Shown here piece after piece: positions 17,045 through 25,259 of a stretch of DNA of 49,685 nucleotides. The notes below the pieces were generated by a model, which made no database searches, was not told the DNA's origin, and was given only the letters and a program-made list of their open reading frames with translations. The position numbers were made by a program, and so were the translations under genes. Every line of letters starts with the position of its first letter. Within the stretch, counting starts at the first letter, position 1. The stretch is taken from positions 1-49,685 of the forward strand of contig JANXGQ010000010.1 in the NCBI GenBank assembly GCA_024959305.1, given 5' to 3'. Source of the DNA: Porticoccaceae bacterium. Lineage in GTDB: Bacteria > Pseudomonadota > Gammaproteobacteria > Pseudomonadales > Porticoccaceae.

Positions 17045-17818
17045 ATGGCCATGATCGCTGAGAATATATCCCTGCATCTAGCCGGTTTTGATTTGCTGCG
17101 AAATATCAATTTAACCATTGAGTCCGGTCAGGTAACTGCGGTGGTCGGACCCAATGGCGCGGGAAAATCTAGTTTACTGAAAGTTTTGACTGGAGATATA
17201 AAGCCAACAGATGGCAGGGTTCTGCTCAACGGTCGCAATATATCCCAATGGGAAATGCGAGAAAAAGCCAATCTTTTGGCGATTTTGCCTCAGCACAGTG
17301 AACTAAACTTTCCATTTACCGCCAGCGAGGTGGTTGGGTTGGGGCGTATTCCCCATCTTACCGGCTATGGGAAAGACCAAGAAATCACTATAAATGCGTT
17401 ACAGCTAGTCGATGCCAGTTACCTACAGAGACGCTTGTACACTCAGATGTCCGGCGGTGAGAGACAGCGCGTGCAATTGGCTCGGGTGTTGGCGCAGATT
17501 TGGAGTCCCAGTGATTTGGGCCAGCAGTTTTTGGTGCTCGATGAGCCAACCTCTGCCTTTGACCTCTCCCATCAGCAGATGATCTTGGATATAGTTAGGC
17601 AGTTTGCCTCTAGGGGCGTTGGCGTGCTGATGGTGTTGCACGATCTCAATTTGGCGGCAAAGTGCGCGGATAATCTGGTGATTGTTAACAATGGTGTTAT
17701 TGCAGCCCATGGCAGCCCTGATAAGGTGCTATCGGAGCAATTAATTAATGAAGTATTTGATGTGCAGGCGGTGATTGCGCGGCATCCGGTGACTGATACA
17801 CCGCTGGTAATTACCTGA
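17045..17818 (+). CDS. btuD: Cobalamin ABC transporter ATP-binding protein (BtuD/HmuV-like)
   Basis: This is the ATPase of the importer. Walker A is GPNGAGKSS (about 36-44), the signature SGGERQRVQLARVLAQ starts near 136, Walker B is FLVLDEPTSAFDLSHQ, and the switch histidine is in VLHDLNLAA. By sequence style it resembles heme (HmuV) ATPases as much as E. coli BtuD, but the neighbours btuB, cobO, btuC and btuF and the riboswitch argue for cobalamin. It begins 3 bases after btuC and overlaps btuF by one base. Confidence 0.85.
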   Translation: MAMIAENISLHLAGFDLLRNINLTIESGQVTAVVGPNGAGKSSLLKVLTGDIKPTDGRVLLNGRNISQWEMREKANLLAILPQHSELNFPFTASEVVGLGRIPHLTGYGKDQEITINALQLVDASYLQRRLYTQMSGGERQRVQLARVLAQIWSPSDLGQQFLVLDEPTSAFDLSHQQMILDIVRQFASRGVGVLMVLHDLNLAAKCADNLVIVNNGVIAAHGSPDKVLSEQLINEVFDVQAVIARHPVTDTPLVIT

Positions 17819-18702
17819 TGTTAAGCCGATTGTTAGCCTGTTTGCTGTGGGTAATAGCGGTACAGAGTTACGCCGCCATTGAGGTAATCGACGACAATGG
17901 CGATCTGCTTAGGCTGCAACAGCCGGCAAGTCGTATTATCAGTTTATCTCCCAATATTACCGAAGTGCTTTTCCATATAGGCGCTGGCAGTCGGATTGTC
18001 GGGGCTGACGAGTACAGCAACTATCCGCCACAGGCTTTGGAAATCCCCAGAGTTAATAATTATACAGCGGCAAATTATGAGTTAATTCTATCGCTAAAAG
18101 CGGATCTGGTGATTGCTTGGCAGTCGGGTAATGGAGAAAAAATAATCAGCCGAATTAGAGAGTTAGGCATTCCGGTATTTGTGGTGGAGACCCGCCAGCT
18201 GGATGATATTTCCTCGCTGTTTAAGCGCTTGGGGCAGCTATCCGGCCAACTGGCACAGGCTCAACAGCAAGCCACTGAATTTACTCGAGGTTTAGAGAGG
18301 CTGCGCGAGTCGAACCGAGCCAAGGCACCTGTAAGAACTTTCTATCAAATATGGTCCGATCCGCTGATAACTCTTAATGGCCAACATATAGTGAGCAATG
18401 TTATTGAGCTCTGTGGCGGTATTAATATATTCGCCGATGCAATCCCGCTGGTGCCCTACGTTAATATTGAATCCATATTGGTGGCTGATCCGCAGGTTAT
18501 TATTGCCGGTGCTAGCCAAGAACAGCAGTTGATACAATCAAAGAATTGGCAAAAATGGGACAGTTTGTCAGCGGTAAAAAATCAGCATATTTACGCAATA
18601 CCGGCAGATTTAATGCAGCGGCACTCCAACCGTATTCTCGATGGAGCTCAGCTGGTTTGTGATTATCTAGATCGCGCTAGATCTGTGCAAAGGTCTCAGT
18701 AA
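17818..18702 (+). CDS. btuF: Periplasmic cobalamin-binding protein BtuF
   Basis: BtuF delivers B12 from BtuB to the inner-membrane importer. A short signal peptide (about residues 1-19) precedes the two-lobed TroA/BtuF fold. Family signatures include IISLSPNITEVLFHIGAG, IVGADEYSNYPP, and FYQIWSDPLITLNGQHIVSN with ELCGG, the last closely resembling E. coli BtuF. The gene closes the B12 unit. It is convergent with ettA, 110 bases away; that gap holds a short fragment of the 246-bp element and no clear terminator. Confidence 0.92.
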   Translation: MLSRLLACLLWVIAVQSYAAIEVIDDNGDLLRLQQPASRIISLSPNITEVLFHIGAGSRIVGADEYSNYPPQALEIPRVNNYTAANYELILSLKADLVIAWQSGNGEKIISRIRELGIPVFVVETRQLDDISSLFKRLGQLSGQLAQAQQQATEFTRGLERLRESNRAKAPVRTFYQIWSDPLITLNGQHIVSNVIELCGGINIFADAIPLVPYVNIESILVADPQVIIAGASQEQQLIQSKNWQKWDSLSAVKNQHIYAIPADLMQRHSNRILDGAQLVCDYLDRARSVQRSQ

Positions 18703-18732
18703 ATAGGTTGCCAGAGCTGTGTAGACAAATGT

Positions 18733-18756
18733 AGCCTTATTTCTCAGTGCAAAATA
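18733..18756. repeat. Fragment of the 246-bp inverted-repeat element
   Basis: GCCTTATTTCTCAGTGCAAA here matches an interior stretch of copy A (about 15959-15978) at 19 of 20 bases. A match this long is very unlikely by chance in 50 kb. Neither terminal repeat is present, so it is a decayed or truncated third copy just downstream of btuF. Confidence 0.6.
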
Positions 18757-18812
18757 AACCGGCCGCGGCGGCGTATTTATGCCCCGATGGGTTATTGCGA
18801 TCCCTGTCGCAT

Positions 18813-20480
18813 CTACTCTTTAAGGCGTTTATGCCGCATTCTCTTGGGTTGAGCGTCGGAGCCCTGCCGTTTGACAAAGTCTTTATGATATTCGCTGTAA
18901 GTGCCTTCAAAAAAGACGATGTCGCCATTATCTTCGTAGGCGAGGGTATGGGTTGAAACCCGATCGAGAAACCATCGATCATGGGAAATAACCAGTACAG
19001 AGCCGGGAAAAGAAAGAATCGCTTCCTCAAGTGCGCGCAGAGTTTCGATATCCAAATCGTTAGAGGGCTCATCCAAGAGTAGTACATTAGCGCCTTGCTT
19101 TAAGGTATTTGCCAGATGTAAACGGCCGCGCTCACCACCGGATAGCTCGCCGACAAGCTTCTGTTGATCAGTGCCCCTAAAGTTAAATCGTCCCACATAG
19201 GCGCGGGATGACACCTCATAATTGGCGCCTATTTTAAGGGTATCCTGTCCACCTGAAATGGCTTCCCATACGCTGTGGCTATCATTCAATGCATCGCGAC
19301 TCTGCTCCACATAAGCAACTTTGACAGTTTCTCCCAAGCTGATTGAGCCGCTATCTGGATGCTCAGTGCCTGCTATCATTCTGAATAATGTTGATTTACC
19401 GGCGCCATTGCCTCCGATAATACCTACGATCGATCCCTTTGGAATGGATAGTGAGAGGTTGTCAATTAGCAGTTTGTCGTCGTAACCTTTGCACAGGTTC
19501 TCCATTTGGATTACTTTATCGCCCAATCGCGCGCCCGGCGCTATATAGATTTCATTGGTTTCATTGCGAGTTTGATAATCCTGAGAATTTAATTCTTCAA
19601 ACCGCGCCAGACGCGCCTTATTTTTTGCCTGACGACCTTTGGGGTTTTGACGTACCCATTCTAATTCCTGTTTGATTGCACGCTGTCTGGAAACTTCTTG
19701 CTTGGCTTCAGTTTGCAGGCGGTTTCCCTTGGCTTCCAGCCAGGTGGAGTAGTTGCCTTCATAGGGAATACCATGGCCGCGATCCAGTTCTAGTATCCAG
19801 CCAGCTACGTTATCGAGAAAATATCTATCGTGAGTAACTGCAACCACAGTTCCGGAAAATCCTTCGAGGAATTTTTCCAGCCAGTACACAGATTCGGCAT
19901 CCAAATGGTTGGTGGGTTCGTCGAGCAACAGCATGTCGGGACGCGATAGCAAAAGGCGGCACAGCGCCACTCGGCGTTTTTCTCCCCCGGACAGAGAGGC
20001 AATACTGGCATCCCAAGGGGGTAGCCGTAAGGCATCGGCCGCAATATCCAATGAATGCTCTAAATTATGTGCATCCCAAGCATCAATAACCGCCTCTAAC
20101 TCAGCCTGTTTTTTTGCCAGTACGTCAAAATCTGCCTGTGGATCCGCATAGTCTAAATAGACCTGCTCTAAGCCTTTGAGTGCATCGACTGCTTCGCGCA
20201 CCCCATCCTCGACATTGCCTCGAACATCTTTAGAGGGATCGAGCTGAGGTTCTTGAGGTAAATAGCCGACGTTAATTCCCGGCATCGGGCGAGCTTCACC
20301 CTGAATATCATGGTCGATGCCCGCCATAATTTTAAGTAGTGTGGATTTGCCCGAACCATTTAGACCCAGAACGCCAATTTTTGCGCCCGGAAAGAAAGAG
20401 AGAGAGACATCTTTAAGGATTTCTCGTTTGGGTGGCACGATCTTGCTCACCTGATTCATTGTGTAGACGTATTGAGCCAT
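18813..20480 (-). CDS. ettA: Energy-dependent translational throttle protein EttA (ABC-F)
   Basis: EttA binds the ribosomal E site and gates translation initiation according to the ATP/ADP ratio. The protein has two ABC domains: Walker A GLNGSGKST with signature LSGGEKRR in the first, and GGNGAGKST with LSGGERGR in the second. Between them lies the charged ABC-F linker (WVRQNPKGRQAKNKARLARF). The N-terminus MAQYVYTMNQVSKIVPPKRE and 555-residue length are typical of EttA rather than Uup or YheS. No membrane segment is present, as expected. Confidence 0.96.
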   Translation of the reverse strand: MAQYVYTMNQVSKIVPPKREILKDVSLSFFPGAKIGVLGLNGSGKSTLLKIMAGIDHDIQGEARPMPGINVGYLPQEPQLDPSKDVRGNVEDGVREAVDALKGLEQVYLDYADPQADFDVLAKKQAELEAVIDAWDAHNLEHSLDIAADALRLPPWDASIASLSGGEKRRVALCRLLLSRPDMLLLDEPTNHLDAESVYWLEKFLEGFSGTVVAVTHDRYFLDNVAGWILELDRGHGIPYEGNYSTWLEAKGNRLQTEAKQEVSRQRAIKQELEWVRQNPKGRQAKNKARLARFEELNSQDYQTRNETNEIYIAPGARLGDKVIQMENLCKGYDDKLLIDNLSLSIPKGSIVGIIGGNGAGKSTLFRMIAGTEHPDSGSISLGETVKVAYVEQSRDALNDSHSVWEAISGGQDTLKIGANYEVSSRAYVGRFNFRGTDQQKLVGELSGGERGRLHLANTLKQGANVLLLDEPSNDLDIETLRALEEAILSFPGSVLVISHDRWFLDRVSTHTLAYEDNGDIVFFEGTYSEYHKDFVKRQGSDAQPKRMRHKRLKE

Positions 20481-20658
20481 GGAATTAATTATCGATTTAG
20501 TTAAGGGTTGGGCATTTAGAGAGGTAATTTGCGCGCCCCACTGAAATTATGCGGGGGTCTTAAGCCTCTCCTTGAGGGGGGATTTTATAATAAAACGACC
20601 CATATTGGTTGTGTTGATAAAGGTTTTTTTTCCTTTTGTAACATGCTAGGGTTAGCGG

Positions 20659-20698
20659 ATGCTAAAAAGCATACAAATTAGTACTAGTCCAGTACTAA
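20659..20698 (+). promoter_or_regulatory. Two inverted repeats in the leader of the small membrane protein gene
   Basis: ATGC/GCAT around TAAAAA (20659-20672) and a perfect 8-base pair TTAGTACT (20678-20685) with AGTACTAA (20691-20698) across five bases lie 34-73 bases before the start codon at 20732. The second is the size and symmetry of a dimeric repressor operator but could equally be an RNA stem. No regulator is identified. Confidence 0.45.
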
Positions 20699-20731
20699 CA
20701 ATTTTTTAATAAAAACATATGGGGTAACAAC

Positions 20732-21049
20732 ATGGGTGCATTAAAAATTGTACAATTATTATCAATTGCGGTAGCAGTAGTTGGAGCTTTTGTGGCTATT
20801 CCTGAGGCGGCGCTGGTTATGGTGGTTTTGGGTTTAGTTAGCGGCTATATGGCTGATGAGGCCAATAAAGGCAATAGAACTAATTTCCTTGTATATGCTG
20901 TAGCGTTGGGAGTGGTATCAGGAGCAGCTGGAGATCTACCGGCGATCGGTGGGTATATCAGCGATATCATGGCTAATATGAGTACTATAGTTAGTGCGGC
21001 AGCTCTTGCTGTTATCATCAACGCGATCAAAGATCAGGCTACTGAATAA
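20732..21049 (+). CDS. Unrecognised small membrane protein
   Basis: I do not recognise this 105-residue protein. It is very hydrophobic and can form about four membrane segments at roughly residues 4-22, 25-41, 51-69 and 78-99, with a short charged loop (DEANKGNRTN) between the second and third. There is no cysteine, no histidine cluster and no signal peptidase site. It stands alone: divergent from ettA, with inverted repeats in its leader and a strong intrinsic terminator 27 bases after its stop. That isolation suggests a monocistronic, individually regulated and perhaps well expressed gene. The coding call rests on the start, the terminator and an uninterrupted, compositionally plausible frame. 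Confidence 0.72.
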   Translation: MGALKIVQLLSIAVAVVGAFVAIPEAALVMVVLGLVSGYMADEANKGNRTNFLVYAVALGVVSGAAGDLPAIGGYISDIMANMSTIVSAAALAVIINAIKDQATE

Positions 21050-21070
21050 TTAGCAGATCAATCGTTGCAA

Positions 21071-21103
21071 AAAAAACCCGCGCTGTTAGCGCGGGTTTTT
21101 TTT
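21071..21103 (+). terminator. Strong Rho-independent terminator
   Basis: AAAACCCGCGC and GCGCGGGTTTT form an 11-bp stem around a TGTTA loop, with seven G-C pairs at the core and a run of eight T on the + strand and of A on the other. It would end the small membrane protein transcript and, being near-symmetrical, could also stop the convergent gene at 21131. Confidence 0.93.
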
Positions 21104-21130
21104 GGTTTTTTGAATATCCAGATATTTAAG

Positions 21131-22360
21131 TCAATCCTCCAATTCAAACGACATACCCGCAGAGTTGCTCAGACGCTCTATCAGCGCATCACCCATAGCA
21201 GTTGCCGGTGTCCAAAACCCCCCAGATAGATCGGATTTGGCTATGTCGAATGCCATACATAGACCAGCCTGAGTAAGCATTTTAGCGGTGCAGCCGTAAC
21301 CGGGGTCGCGGTCCCCCGACACTTTAATGCGGGCTTGATGTCGATTATTTGTACCCAGGATGCGAATATCGAAGTATCCATCTGCCTGCTGTTGCTGGCT
21401 CGGCCCTTCCCCCGGTTTGGGTAGCAAAAACCTTTGCATGAGTTTGCGCACTGGTTTAAGCATAATTCCCAAAGCAAAGGATGCCAGACCCAATGACAAG
21501 CCAAATGCTCGCAGATAGCCCTTTTTACCTTTTCCAGTGAGCATCCCCTCGCCATAAGAAAAATTATCACCATAGGCCATTTTGAGTAGCGCATTGGAAC
21601 GCAGAACCACTCGCGCGTTGATAGCTTCCATAATAAATGGTGCTGACCAACAGTGAAAATCCTTGTCATAAATTGGTCCTTTGATACGCGTTTGCTTATT
21701 TTTATAACTGTGGTCTTCCGGGCACAGCATATAGGGATTTCCCATAGCTCGACGCAGTTCTGGATCTGCTTTTGCGGCAATAAACATCTCAATTACACTG
21801 GCAATAGTGCCGCCAGAGGCACCACCTTTCATGGCCTTTACTCTCAGGCTGACCCGATCGAAAAACTGGCCGAATTTCTTAGCACCTACTTGCTGTAGAA
21901 AATGCACGCCTAGATCTGAGGGAATTGAGTCAAACCCGCAACAGTTGACAATTCTGGCGCCAGACGCCTTGGCCGCGCTCTCGTACCTATCCATCATGCG
22001 TTTGATCCAATAGGCTTCCCCAGTGAGGTCGCAGTAATCGTTACCGTTTTCAACGCAGGCTTTGATCAATGGCTCGCCATACAGCGCATAGGGTCCGATA
22101 GTGGAGAGAATCACCCGAGATTGCCTACACATAGCATTGAGACTATCGCTGTCAGAGGAGTCGGCAACAATCACAGGCAAGTCTTTGGCAGCATCACCCA
22201 AAGTTGCTTTTAGCGCCCTTAACTTGGTCTCAGATCGGCCCGCGATAGCCCATTTAATATCTTGAGATAGACCAATTTCATCAAAAAGGCACTTGGTCAC
22301 AATTTGCCCTACAAAGCTGGTGGCCCCGAATAATAGGATATCAAAAGTTTTTGTGTCCAT
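21131..22360 (-). CDS. Saccharopine-dehydrogenase-like (trans-acting enoyl reductase family) protein
   Basis: The protein has an N-terminal Rossmann fold (FDILLFGATSFVGQIV) and the family segments ILSTIGPYALYGEPLIKACV, NGNDYCDLTGE and IVNCCGFDSIPSDLG, which define the saccharopine-dehydrogenase-like/trans-acting enoyl reductase group. The true lysine-pathway enzyme is a different subfamily; these proteins probably act on lipid or polyketide substrates, but the substrate here is unknown. I moved the start from 22420 to ATG 22360, which has AAGGAT upstream and begins just before the Rossmann motif. A central hydrophobic stretch (AFGLSLGLASFALGIML) may touch the membrane. Confidence 0.85.
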   Translation of the reverse strand: MDTKTFDILLFGATSFVGQIVTKCLFDEIGLSQDIKWAIAGRSETKLRALKATLGDAAKDLPVIVADSSDSDSLNAMCRQSRVILSTIGPYALYGEPLIKACVENGNDYCDLTGEAYWIKRMMDRYESAAKASGARIVNCCGFDSIPSDLGVHFLQQVGAKKFGQFFDRVSLRVKAMKGGASGGTIASVIEMFIAAKADPELRRAMGNPYMLCPEDHSYKNKQTRIKGPIYDKDFHCWSAPFIMEAINARVVLRSNALLKMAYGDNFSYGEGMLTGKGKKGYLRAFGLSLGLASFALGIMLKPVRKLMQRFLLPKPGEGPSQQQQADGYFDIRILGTNNRHQARIKVSGDRDPGYGCTAKMLTQAGLCMAFDIAKSDLSGGFWTPATAMGDALIERLSNSAGMSFELED

Positions 22361-22436
22361 TGGTAGTATCCTTTTCCCTGATGGTGATTTATATTTCCAA
22401 ATTGTTGATCGAGCGTTCAAAGCGAGTTTTAATTTT

Positions 22437-23087
22437 ATGTTGCCGATTCTTTACTCATTCCGGCGCTGCCCCTATGCAATTAGGGCGAGAATGACTCTTG
22501 CCTATGCCAGTATAACGGTTGACCTAAGGGAAGTCTTTTTAGCAGATAAACCAAGCGCTATGTTGGATATATCGCGCAAAGGAACAGTGCCAGTGCTGGA
22601 GCTTGAAGGCTCTATTATTGATGAAAGCATAGAGATCATCAACTGGGCTCTACAGCAATCTGATCCAGATGGCTGGATAAAGGCAGAACTGCATAATGAT
22701 GCCACGCAGTTGATCGCAGAGAATGATAAAGACTTCAAGTATTGGCTCGATAAATACAAGTATTGGGATCGATTCCCCGATCGGTCGCAGCATTTTTATC
22801 GCAGTGGTGCAGAGCAATTTGTGGCGCGGCTTGAGAGCCTGCTGGCGGAAAATAACTGCCTTCTAGGCACACAGCTCAACGTCGCTGATATTGCAATATT
22901 CCCCTTTATTAGGCAGTTTGCTTTTGTCGATAAGCTCTGGTTTGACAGTGCTCCGTACCCCAATGTTCAGCGCTGGCTGGAATGCTTGCTGGCATCCTCA
23001 TTATTTGTCCAATCCATGCATAAACAGCCGCTATGGCGACCCGGGGATCCCTGCCGGAAATTTCCAGCCCCCAGACTCGCAAGCTGA
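22437..23087 (+). CDS. Glutathione S-transferase family protein
   Basis: A thioredoxin-like N-terminal domain begins MLPILYSFRRCPYAIRARM with a CPYA segment at the position of the GST active site, followed by GTVPVLELEGSIIDESIEI, the cis-proline/glutathione-binding region. The helical C-terminal domain contains LLGTQLNVADIAIFPFIRQF with the conserved N-capping Asp. The open frame extends back to 22293, but ATG 22437 gives the standard GST N-terminus. The gene is divergent from the saccharopine-dehydrogenase-like gene. Substrate unknown. Confidence 0.88.
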   Translation: MLPILYSFRRCPYAIRARMTLAYASITVDLREVFLADKPSAMLDISRKGTVPVLELEGSIIDESIEIINWALQQSDPDGWIKAELHNDATQLIAENDKDFKYWLDKYKYWDRFPDRSQHFYRSGAEQFVARLESLLAENNCLLGTQLNVADIAIFPFIRQFAFVDKLWFDSAPYPNVQRWLECLLASSLFVQSMHKQPLWRPGDPCRKFPAPRLAS

Positions 23088-23186
23088 TGTAGGGTCTTAC
23101 CCTATCCTGTTGGAAAAAACAGAAAACTTTTCTGGAGCTATTGGCATCGACTTGATAGGATTCGGAGAGATGATTCAAAAAACTTG

Positions 23187-23720
23187 ATGGATATTGAGAT
23201 GCAAAACATCGTTAAATCGGCAACGCAGTCCCTAAGGTCAGCGCTGCAAACTATACAGTACAGGAATGATAAAGCAGCTGAGGCGACGGCGTCAGCTGTC
23301 GCCGCAACGAATAGAGGAGGCAGGTCTATGATAGGGTCCGGTGCAAAGATAGAGGGCAAATTAATCAGTGATGAAGATCTAATGATTCAGGGTCAAGTGA
23401 AAGGCAGTGTCACGGCAAAAGCTAATGAAGTGATAGTGGGAGTCAAGGGCAAACTGACCGCTGATATTCAGGCCAAGGTGGTTAAAGTCGAAGGCACAGT
23501 CAGGGGAGATATAACCGGTAGTGAGAAGGTGATTATCGCTAAGACTGGCAATGTTGTGGGCAATATTCGGGCACCTAGAGTCAATTTAGAGGATGGAGCC
23601 AAGTTTAAAGGTAGTATTGAGATGGATCCGGAAGACATGACTCTATCTGGATTACAGGCAAAATCAATGCCTGAACCCAAGACTCGACCTCTGGATATAG
23701 ATGCCAAACAGGTCGGCTAA
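23187..23720 (+). CDS. Bactofilin
   Basis: Bactofilins polymerise into non-nucleotide filaments that organise wall enzymes, polarity or stalks. Residues from about 48 on show the beta-helical repeat pattern (MIGSGAKIEGKLISDEDLMIQGQVKGSV and so on, with alternating small and hydrophobic residues) of the bactofilin/DUF583 domain, and a polar C-terminal tail follows. The N-terminal 45 residues are a charged, helical extension. The ATG at 23187 was used; a TTG at 23184 and an ATG at 23199 are alternatives. It overlaps the next gene by 20 bases, suggesting joint expression. Confidence 0.88.
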   Translation: MDIEMQNIVKSATQSLRSALQTIQYRNDKAAEATASAVAATNRGGRSMIGSGAKIEGKLISDEDLMIQGQVKGSVTAKANEVIVGVKGKLTADIQAKVVKVEGTVRGDITGSEKVIIAKTGNVVGNIRAPRVNLEDGAKFKGSIEMDPEDMTLSGLQAKSMPEPKTRPLDIDAKQVG

Positions 23721-24405
23721 GACATTCCTCAAGGGGGTCGAACCCCCGCCAATCTTCCCGAATACTGATCAAATAGAGAGTCAGAGGCCAATGCTGAAAT
23801 CGGTTAAGCGTGCATCCGGAAATAGCCCATTAGAGACAGTGTCCTCTTCCCTGTTGTCAACGGTGCTCGAGCCGCCAGTGGAGGAGGGGAGGCTGGTGGT
23901 TCTGGATATGGGTTTGGCAGCTCCCTCGACAGTAAGATTTTTCAACCAATCCAAATGCAGGCTGCATTTTACTGCGCTGATTGACTCTGAGTTAGATAAG
24001 TACAATCGAGAAGAATCCAGTTATGCTGAGAGAGTCGAGCAGTTTAGTGCGGCTTTAAATCTTCAGTCTGGCATCAAAATTGATATATTTCTGTTTTGGG
24101 ATCTGTTTTGTTATTTGAATAAGTCTGCGATAGATGCGCTGATGGAAGTGCTGTCGCCCTTTGTTCACGATGCTTCTCGAGCCCATAGTATTGGGCTGTT
24201 AAACGCACGTCAGCAGATGCCATTCTATGACTATGGGGTAACCTCGGTCGACCAGCTATCACAGTATCCCAAAACCACTTTCCAGCCACCTGTCTATGTG
24301 CATTCTCGGCGTGATTTAAATAGCCTGTTAGGCTGTTTGAGCGTTGATAAAAGCTGTTTGCTTGCCGATGGTCGTGTTGAAAATATTCTGCTGGTAAACC
24401 GCTAG
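23701..24405 (+). CDS. Methyltransferase-like protein coupled to bactofilin
   Basis: This 234-residue protein has the spacing of a class I SAM-methyltransferase fold: VVLDMGLAAPSTVRFF in the place of motif I, LHFTALID for strand 2, KIDIFLFWDLFCYLNKSAIDALMEVLSPF for strand 4 and helix D, then a catalytic-side MPFYDYGV. The glycine-rich SAM loop (normally G-x-G-x-G) is poorly conserved, so it may not bind SAM. The first 60 residues are polar and variable. The start at 23701 overlaps the bactofilin gene; ATG 23791 is an alternative. Function unknown. Confidence 0.6.
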   Translation: MPNRSAKTFLKGVEPPPIFPNTDQIESQRPMLKSVKRASGNSPLETVSSSLLSTVLEPPVEEGRLVVLDMGLAAPSTVRFFNQSKCRLHFTALIDSELDKYNREESSYAERVEQFSAALNLQSGIKIDIFLFWDLFCYLNKSAIDALMEVLSPFVHDASRAHSIGLLNARQQMPFYDYGVTSVDQLSQYPKTTFQPPVYVHSRRDLNSLLGCLSVDKSCLLADGRVENILLVNR

Positions 24406-24505
24406 CAGAGGCGGTTATTGATTGACCGACGGGTTTATCTGGGGGCGCTGTTGTCGGTGAGATAGAGCGCAACTAATCCACTGTAAAAATCAAAGAGAAG
24501 AGGCT

Positions 24506-25222
24506 ATGAAACAGGGGATAATAATAGGTGCTAGTTCAGGCATTGGTTGGGAGTTGGCGGTTCAGCTTGCCGCCAAGGGCTTTCAATTGGGTTTAATGGC
24601 GCGGCGTACTGATCGCCTTGAGCAGTTGCTAGATAGTCTGCCTGGAGAGCACTTTATACAGAGCACAGATGTTTGCAACGCAGAACAGGCCCAGCAGGAA
24701 CTTACCACCCTGATAGAACGCATGGGCAATGTTGAACTTATTGTTGTCAATTCTGGCGTTGGGCGACAGGAGAAAAAGCTAGATTGGGTAGTAGAGCGGG
24801 AGATGATAGATGTCAATGTGCGAGGTTTTGCGGCCATGTCGGTGATGGCGATGAACTATTTTGTAGAGCGCGGCAGCGGGCATCTAGTGGGTATATCTTC
24901 CGTTTTCTCTCATGTGACAAGTGGATTAATGCCTACTTATGCAGCTAGCAAAGCTTTTGTATCCAGCTATCTCAATGGCATAAGATCGAGGGCGCAATAC
25001 TCCGGCTTGCCAATTACTATCACCACGGTAGAGCCGGGGTTTATTGACACTCCGATGGTGCAGGGTCGACCATTTTGGATGGCTACTGTAGAGAGGGCGG
25101 TTGCACAGATGGTTCGGGGGATACTCGCCAAGAGAAACCATGTCTATATTACCAAGCGCTGGCGGTTGGTTGCTTGGATGCTCAATATTACGCCCCAATG
25201 GCTGATGCGAAAATTATTTTAA
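24506..25222 (+). CDS. Short-chain dehydrogenase/reductase
   Basis: A classical SDR with the cofactor motif IIIGASSGIGWELA, an NADP-type arginine pair after strand 2 (LMARRTDRLEQL), a variant NNAG motif (VVNSGVG), catalytic Ser in GISSVFSHVTSG and Tyr-x-x-x-Lys in YAASKAFV. The 238 residues are complete. An upstream AGAAGAGG at about 24496-24503 supports ATG 24506. The C-terminus ends in a hydrophobic, basic segment (WRLVAWMLNITPQWLMRKLF) suggesting membrane association. Substrate not predictable. Confidence 0.92.
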   Translation: MKQGIIIGASSGIGWELAVQLAAKGFQLGLMARRTDRLEQLLDSLPGEHFIQSTDVCNAEQAQQELTTLIERMGNVELIVVNSGVGRQEKKLDWVVEREMIDVNVRGFAAMSVMAMNYFVERGSGHLVGISSVFSHVTSGLMPTYAASKAFVSSYLNGIRSRAQYSGLPITITTVEPGFIDTPMVQGRPFWMATVERAVAQMVRGILAKRNHVYITKRWRLVAWMLNITPQWLMRKLF

Positions 25223-25259
25223 CCGCAACCTAGTGGGTCTATTTATTTGTGGCTTCTAG

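Noticed and set aside
20521..20580. CCCC/GGGG and CCTC/GAGG pairs upstream of ettA as a terminator
   Set aside because: Stems are short, imperfect and lack a proper T-run in either direction for a neighbouring gene.
21241..21792. 183-codon minus-strand ORF within the saccharopine-dehydrogenase-like gene
   Set aside because: It is a shifted-frame shadow of a gene with clear Rossmann and family motifs and has an unlikely composition.
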